From: Blakeslea trispora
Lineage: Eukaryota > Mucoromycota > Mucoromycetes > Mucorales > Choanephoraceae
Reading direction: 5' to 3'
Length of the DNA: 64,000 nt
Assembly: GCA_025331445.1 (NCBI GenBank)
Contig: JAIWNE010000137.1
Coordinates: 1 to 64,000 of the forward strand
A program made the translations under genes and the position numbers. Below are positions 57,688 to 64,000 of the stretch, piece after piece. The stretch's first letter is position 1. Each line of letters opens with the position of its first letter. A model generated the notes under the pieces. The model ran no database searches. It saw nothing but the letters and a program-made list of their open reading frames with translations, and was not told the origin of the DNA.

Positions 57688-58623
57688 TTAGCGAGCATTT
57701 AGACTTGTAAGTAAATCATGAAATTCAGAAGAGCTGATCTTATCTGGCCTGATATATCTATCAATAACTGCTACAGATGTCTCTTCAGTGTTTTGCTCAA
57801 CTTGACCAACATGGTCTTCCGGATTGAATTCACTGTCATTAATACCATTGTCTTCAGGACTAGTAAAAAGTCTGAAATCTTGGACATGATCTTCAGAGCC
57901 TTCGTCAAGATTTCTTGCTTCGGTTCCTTGAGCTCTGCTAGCACGGAACGGATTGAGAACAGGCTCGGAAGTATTGTTCTGGTTCTCTTCATCTAAATTC
58001 GAATCTTCACTGTTTTCAGCGTCTGCTCGACGTTGAGCTTCAGCAACATATTCTTCTAGTGTCTCGTCTTCTACTTTTGAGAACTCCTCTCTATTCTTCA
58101 GAATCAATTCCTTGTTCTTATTGAATTTTGTCTCAAGGTCAATATCGACAAATTCTTGTTCATTTTTCCAAGGAAGATACAGCATAAGAAGAGAGTAGAA
58201 GTATACTTCTGGATTTCTATCAACTGCTGCTAAGTAGTAGCGAATGATCTTAGCCTCCTTTCTTTTCTTCATGTAACCAAGGTTATTTGCAAGGGGAATC
58301 CACTCGTTTCTTAAGGTCCCATTTGCAACAACAGTTATTTCATCATCATTTAGTTCTTCATCTTCATCTAAGTTTCTACCGGATCTAACTCTTACTGCAC
58401 TGTGATATTCAAAGTAAGCAACAAACTGTGCCAAATTTGGAGAGTCCATGGTAGATGGCCGAGCTTGGTAGTATTCTATCATTCCATTGCGATAGATTTT
58501 CTCAGAACTTCCATTCAACTCTTTCATTTCTTCTTTTGACTTAAGCATTCGAGTTCGGTATTCTGGAGGTCCAGTGGCAATGAAGACTGTCTTTCGACTA
58601 GCCTCGCACATTTTCAATTGCAA
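57688..58623 (-). pseudogene. Helitron Rep-helicase linker region
   Basis: 311-codon frame following the Rep part after a stop. Recognisable pieces are MCEASRKTVFIATGPPEYRT, STMDSPNLAQFVAYFEYHS, IIRYYLAAVDRNPEVYFYSLLM and LYLPWKNEQEF, the pattern of the region between Rep and helicase. An acidic stretch (NSEDSNLDEENQNNTSEP) precedes the helicase. Confidence 0.75.
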
Positions 58624-58641
58624 AATGTTGTATGCAGCCTC

Positions 58642-60640
58642 TTAAGCAGATACTTCGCTTAAATTGTAATAAGCAGCTGCTAGGTTCTGAAGAACTTTTC
58701 TAGTCGAATCATTGTTATTGATACCTTCTTGTAATACAGATTGAAGATGGTCTGAAACGCCTTTATCACTTTTGTTAATATAATCCACTATATGAGAGCA
58801 ACATGCGTATGCATCCAAGATAAACTGAATGTCAATGTTTGCTCTTTGCATTTGCAGAATTTTCTTATTGAAAGCATTGATGTTTGAATGTCTCAGTTTT
58901 ATTTTCAAAAATACTTTGGATGTCTTCAAAGTAGATCGTACTGCTTTCACATAATCATCCTTTGACAATCCGAAGATCTCAAGAAACTGGCTAAAAGTTA
59001 AATTGGAATCATGAAGACTATCAGTGTTGTCATACAAATACTTTCTAACTTTCTTTCCCATGTCTTCATATCCAGAACGCATATCGTTTGGAAGGGGATC
59101 CAAAACGATTGTTTCATCCATTGGAAAAAAAGGGATATGAAATCGACATCTTTTTTCCCTCTTACTCGACTTACAGCAACATCTAGTATGCTTGTGTGTC
59201 TGTCTAGAAATTGCAAGCTTCTTCAAGTTATCTGATAAGCTTTGATCATCCAAGTCACAAGTCATCATGGCACCAACAAATTCACACATTTTCTTTCTAT
59301 TTTCAGCTCGTTGTTTCGAGTTGTCATCAGCTTCTTCATCGATTAATGGTGCATCTTTTAGCCAAAGCAGTATGTGTGCATGTGGAGAGCCTCGATGCTG
59401 GAATTTAATGCGAAAATAATAGTCTATTATCTCATATTGTCCAAAAGGACCATGTGTAGGCTTCCAAGTATTCATGAGAATTCTCATTCGCTTGTCAAAA
59501 TACCTAGCACAGGTGATGGGTCAGATTGAATCAAACGCGCTTTTTCTTCGTGAAGCATATCATTGGTTTGTTCTTCTATTACAATAACGCCATCTACAAC
59601 TTTATTCAATATGACAAGTAATTCTGGCCATTTGCTTTCAGCCGCCGACAAGGTAACAAACATGGTAGGGATACCAAGCTGTCGCACCATTGCCATGACA
59701 TCTCCCTTCTTTTTTTCAATAAACAGGTGACGACCTAACTTTCGAAAGTACTTTGAATGCTTCGTCCTTTTTCATCATTTGATCGAGATCATTATCTTGC
59801 AGAAGACTTCTTGCTTGAATGGGTTAATCAACCTTGGACTTTGACATTCTCATGATGATATTCACATGGCTAGACAAATTGAGCAATTGGTTTTTCGTAT
59901 CCATAAACAAGAGAAAATCACTACGCTTTGCGAATCGATGGTCATGATTGCAAGCTAAGGACTTAGCAATTGCACCAAAAGCAACAGATGCATCATTGTG
60001 TTGAGGTTTCAAAATTTTGTTTCCGAAAAAGAGTTGGGAAGGCAAGCGATTCGATATCTTTATCCAATAGTAAAGACAGAGATGTAGAACCTTCAGCAGG
60101 AGCAATTCGTATACTACCGCCTACTTCTAGAATAACTGTTGGAGTAATTTTTCAGAAAACAATGTCTCTTGGCCACCAGGATTGAATTCGTTTCCAGTAA
60201 AATCTGAGTGTCTTTACTATCTCTCATCTTCAACACTCATCGCCGCAAAGTCGTTTATCAACTCAATGATATCATTGATTTCTTTCAACTCACGCGCCAT
60301 ACGTTCATATTCTTCTTTGGGGTCTCTAATCTTAACATTGTGCTTCATATATGCCTCAGAATTCTTCGACAAATTGGCAGCAACCCACGAATCTCTGAAC
60401 CTTTGTCAACAACGGATGTTCAAAGTCCAAATTAGGAAGGTTTGGTTTAAAATTCGATGGTCACGTGACCCAATTTTATTCAATTTTGCATTTATTGATC
60501 TGTTAAATGTAGGTTCTTTGTCGGCCTCGTCATAACTGCTGGTAGTGATATCGAAGAGGAGCTTAGTAGATTCAAGCCAAAGAGCAACCGTAAGCGGTTT
60601 GCTCCAATACCGACTAAGCGAAATACTAACAATTGAGATC
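58642..60640 (-). pseudogene. Helitron Rep (HUH nuclease) and N-terminal region, broken
   Basis: 58642-59487 carries the HUH box IKFQHRGSPHAHILLWL and the downstream DAYACCSHIVDYINKSDKG, with the Tyr region of the Rep active site. Upstream, QLGIPTMFVTLSAAESKWPEL is followed by a one-base loss near 59515 before CARYFDKRMRILM. LSKVRSSPVY then TGA (about 59725) replaces the usual Trp. Further upstream the sequence is increasingly decayed (TLFFGNKILKP near 60020, KIRDPKEEYERMARELKEI near 60320). Confidence 0.78.
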
Positions 60641-60642
60641 AA

Positions 60643-61711
60643 TTAATTAAGAAACAAAGATTATTCAATCTCCTACACATTGTGACAGATAAATAATAAT
60701 TTGACAGATTAATAAATAAAAACTCTTCTTCTTCTGCTCACTACTTAACTGGGTTCTATACCTTTACTCCACCAGTTACAGTCAATTAAAGTACCTTCCG
60801 TTTAGAAGCACTATTACTACGAACTTGACGACAGTTCGAACATCATGGAATTGGTTATGGTTCATAGTGTAAAGCGTCAAGCGTAAATGCAACAGGTTGC
60901 GTGTTCGATGCAGACAGAGGGTGTTTTGTTAGTTTATCTTTTTTTTTAAGTTTTTAATTTCTTGGTTGTACTTTTACTTACTAGTTTTTCCGCTGTTACA
61001 GGACAAAGGATAGCTTTTGCAGTAACTTGAGAAAGAGAACAAATAGATATAACAGAGCAATCAGGCAGCAAGGTTATAAGTAATGAGCACCAGGTTTTAA
61101 GTCGTCCGACTAGAGATATAAGTAAAGTAAAGAGAATAAAGTAATATAGAAAGAAGAGATGTAATATGTGAATACAATGATCTGTAATAAGTATCAAGGG
61201 AACTAATAACGATATGTGGACTAAGGTAGTGAATATGTCAAATTACATCCAAGCGTAAAGTAAATAAGAGAGATATAAGTTGAGTTTATTAATAAGAGAA
61301 GATTAAAGAGTTTGTATACTATTTTAAAAGAAGTCATGTTGGACTTGCAAACTAATAATTCAAACAGTCAAGTTAATGAGTCATCATGTACGGATTATTA
61401 ATACATGTCTAAAAGTTCTATTCATTATGATATGGAAAGTCAGAGAAGGATTCAAATAAAGTTGTTGTGTAATAAGAGATCAAGAGGAGCTGTCAAATGA
61501 GTAAAATACCAAATAACGTGCCTCTGAACTTAAAACCACAAAAACAAGAAATTGTTTCATTTTTTGAGGACTCATTTTTTTTTGCTTTTGGTATGGATCG
61601 ATCATACGACCTGTCAATCTTTTTGGGGATTTCTTTTCTTTGAACAGCATAATTAAATCACAATTGAGAGCAATCCTTCATCAAGTGTTTTCTTTTTTTC
61701 TTTTTTAACTT
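60643..61711. other. Spacer, no gene seen
   Basis: AT-rich; includes a segment near 60850-60925 with a GTGTTCGATGC motif that recalls a pol III B box but does not fold as a tRNA. No element ends were identified. Confidence 0.5.
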
Positions 61712-63835
61712 TTAAATGTCTTGAGGAGCTCTCACTTTTCTATGGGACAAATACTTTTTTTCTACAAATTTCTTCAACTTCTTTGCTATTTCTCTGCCAT
61801 CGTCGTGCTTACTATATGCTTCGATATAGTTCATGCAACGTTGAAAAAATATTCGTATTTTCTTGACATCTCCTGCATTGTCCAAAAACATGGGGATGTT
61901 CTTTTCGAGAGACTTGAATGTGTAATCACATCTCAATCTAGCCTCTCTCTTGGCCAATTCTTAATGCGTCTCCAATTGCATTCGCAGTAATATTTTGGAT
62001 AAAGTTCGAAAATGTGACCAGCATTTTCTACTGCTTCTTGTAAAGCAGTCTTTTGAGCTGCAAAATCCACTCTACTTCCCAGGAAATGGGAAGCGCAGCA
62101 CATAGACTTCAAACCTGGCTCAGCAGCACCACAACGAAGTTTCCATACCTTGTCTTCAAGGTCACCAAGCCATTGGCCACGTTCTTCAAGAATTCGTTTG
62201 ATTCCTGTTATTGTAAAGATGTTAGAAGAGTTTGCTTCGGAAATACATGTGCTATTTACCTTTAAAATATCTGACTCGTTTGTTTTTGGGTCTACCTTTT
62301 GAGTCATGAGAAGAGATTTCTTTCTCATAAAAAAATGACTGATGAAGAAGCTCACCGGTCGAGAGTTTGACGGTTGTGTCTCTGAACTGATATTTATCAG
62401 TCAGAGACCATGGTTTTTCGTTGAGAGTCATACGACTTACAACCAATGCGTCATCACTGCAAGCACCATGGTTTGAACTGTTGTCAAACAGGAATACAGC
62501 TCGGCAGTTAGGATGTAAGTTTTCGAACAGCCCAATGACACAGTCCAGCTGAGAGACCATGTCTTTATGAGTCCACCAACCGCCTCTACTCTCTCCAGCC
62601 TTGAAAAGCTTATGGGAGGTCCATCCACCCAACTTCATCGTTCCATGACAGGGGCACTGGAATTCACTTACCATAATGGAGGATCCAGGCCCCTTTTTGC
62701 GGATGAAAGATTCACCATCCAAACTCCAAATGTCATTTTTGCCATCGTTGGCGTAAAAGGTTGATTCGTCATGAGTGACGAATACAACCTTCTCTTCACC
62801 CTCCAAAAGAACTGGTTCAAGAACATTTTCTTCTTGATCTCCTTCTTAGAACTCGGATCTACGCATGTAGTCTACCATTCGTAGAGCCCATTCTTTCCGG
62901 TACTTCACCACATCTTCGCTTTCATGTCCATCAAAGAAGAGGCCTTTCTTGTTGCCATAAGAGTATCCCCATTCATGCAAGTACTTGCTGATGGTAGAGA
63001 TGGCAACAGTTCCAGGCACACCCAAAGAAGAAGGGATTACTTTAGTTTCAATGAAGTCCTTGATGGCCACAAGCAATCTTTCAGCAGGCTTTGTTCTCTG
63101 CATATACTCTACGACTTGCATCTTTACGTCGTTGTGACTCAAGAAGGATTGCCTTTTGGTGTGAACACCTTGGCTATGATTGGAGAGATTATTGTGCTCA
63201 AGGTATTCCTTTACCCAACTCATGATGCTTCTTGAGCGGGCATCCTTAGAGTAACTTGGCCAGAAAAGTTTAGATACTCTCTGGGATGCCTTGCCCATCT
63301 TCATTCCTTCCAAACGAAGTTCAAAGTACATGAGAACAGAGTACAAGCGGCATTGGTTGTATGAACCTACTGAGCTACCTTCCATTCTCTGGTTCATTTC
63401 AGGCTTCACCGGCTCACGCAACAATTCAATGCAATTGCTGATCTTGATCAATTCCCTCTTAGGATGGGTCAGTCTATCTTCAGCATCCTGCTCATCGTCT
63501 TCCTTTTGTTCCTGGGTATTACTGTTGACAACAGTGATACCAAAGTTGAACAAGGTAGATTTGGGGTTTACCTTGCTGGACTCCACTTTTCTTCTCCACT
63601 TTGTGGTTCTTGAGTTCTTGGTGTAGTGGATCTTTCTCTTCTCACCAGAGGATACACTATCTCTAAGGCGGGAAAGGGCTGACATATCCATTTCACCACC
63701 CAAAGTTTCCCAATCTTCATTTATTTCAATTACTTCTTCAGAAATAACTTCAGGAACATTCTCTTTCAAGAATTTTCCTTTAGCGTCCTTTTTCTGGGCG
63801 TTGAATCTTGCTTTTCTTTTGCTTGGGAAGGGCAT
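61712..63835 (-). pseudogene. DDE transposase (THDEST family), copy 2, one stop and damaged active site
   Basis: Minus strand from 63835 (MPFPSKRKARFNAQKK). Same architecture as the 20.1-22.5 kb gene: ISTISKYLHEWGYSYG, FFDGHESEDVVKYRKEWA, then VFVTHDESTFYANDG (first Asp), VFLFDNSSNHGACSDDAL (second Asp) and YPKYYCECNW. A TAA at about 62848-62846 follows RRSEF. An intron lies near 62262-62210. After CECNW the frame shifts, and the expected IE pair of the third catalytic residue is lost before AKREARLRCDYTFKSLEKN. Sequence similarity to copy 1 is clear at protein level but not at the ends, so it is a separate lineage. Confidence 0.8.
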
Positions 63836-64000
63836 ATTTAATAATAAGTTGGATAAAGGAAAACTTTTGCTATATGGATGTCAGTTCCTAAAAATAATCA
63901 CCATAATCTGAAGGGAACACACAAATTGCTATACACAGTTTTTATTGGCTTCCATTTATTACACAAATATACATAACGGTCTTTCAAATCTTTAGCAGTA
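63836..64000. other. Right edge, no feature
   Basis: Upstream of the copy 2 transposase start; element terminus probably outside the window. Confidence 0.4.

Larger units (their letters stand above)
55495..60640 (-). mobile_element. Helitron (Helentron-type), full-span but decayed
   Basis: Minus-strand series of Rep nuclease, middle linker, Pif1-like helicase and endonuclease domains in canonical order. Exact ends were not found. Same arrangement and close similarity to the half at 26346-28440. Confidence 0.82.

Noticed and set aside
60850..60925. Possible tRNA or tRNA-derived SINE (GTGTTCGATGC resembles a B box)
   Set aside because: The flanking bases do not form a T-arm or acceptor stem, and no convincing A box lies at the right distance.

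Overview
The window looks like nuclear DNA of a mucoralean (Mucoromycota) fungus. It is AT-rich, and its genes carry short introns of about 40-126 bases with GTAAG-type donors. The host genes are fungal: a multi-exon cytochrome P450, a yeast-type class 1A dihydroorotate dehydrogenase, and a Medusa-type developmental regulator. The rest is a dense mixture of DNA transposons, Helitrons, a LINE and short TG...CA insertions typical of mucoralean genomes. The organism call is an inference from gene content; no rRNA or tRNA was found to anchor it.

Layout: 1-1.03 kb is the end of a Ty3-type retrotransposon (integrase, then a probable LTR start). About 1.3-15.2 kb is the host-gene block: P450 (+), dihydroorotate dehydrogenase (+), SAM methyltransferase (-, with an in-frame TAG), a Whi5/Nrm1-like G1/S repressor (-), a 4.9 kb gene-free stretch rich in simple repeats, and a Medusa-like TIG-domain regulator (+). 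No pathway links these neighbours beyond adjacency.

From about 16 kb to the right edge nearly everything recognisable is mobile: a degenerate DDE element with an inverted partial copy (16.3-18.8 kb); a Helitron helicase remnant cut by a 2.9 kb TA-flanked DDE transposon (19.4-22.9 kb); a broken gene of a mucoralean-looking family hit by a 186-base insertion (24.2-25.7 kb); two half-Helitrons back to back (26.3-30.4 kb); a LINE reverse transcriptase split by three insertions (31.4-35.0 kb); a nearly intact Mutator-like element with a SWIM finger (35.8-38.4 kb); a KDZ transposase gene spread over 38.8-44.7 kb because a Tc1/mariner element and a solo-LTR-like element landed in it; a tyrosine-recombinase remnant (46.9-47.6 kb); a complete CACTA/EnSpm element (48.567-55.013 kb) holding a Tc1 element that itself holds a solo-LTR-like insertion; a decayed Helitron with fused endonuclease (55.5-60.6 kb); and a second copy of the 20-22 kb DDE family (61.7-63.8 kb).

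The most informative pattern is the nesting. Many insertion boundaries can be read exactly from 4-5 base target duplications. In five cases the interrupted reading frame resumes in phase on the far side, so the host element was coding when it was hit. The repeated agents are short (186-508 base) TG...CA elements resembling solo LTRs of several families.
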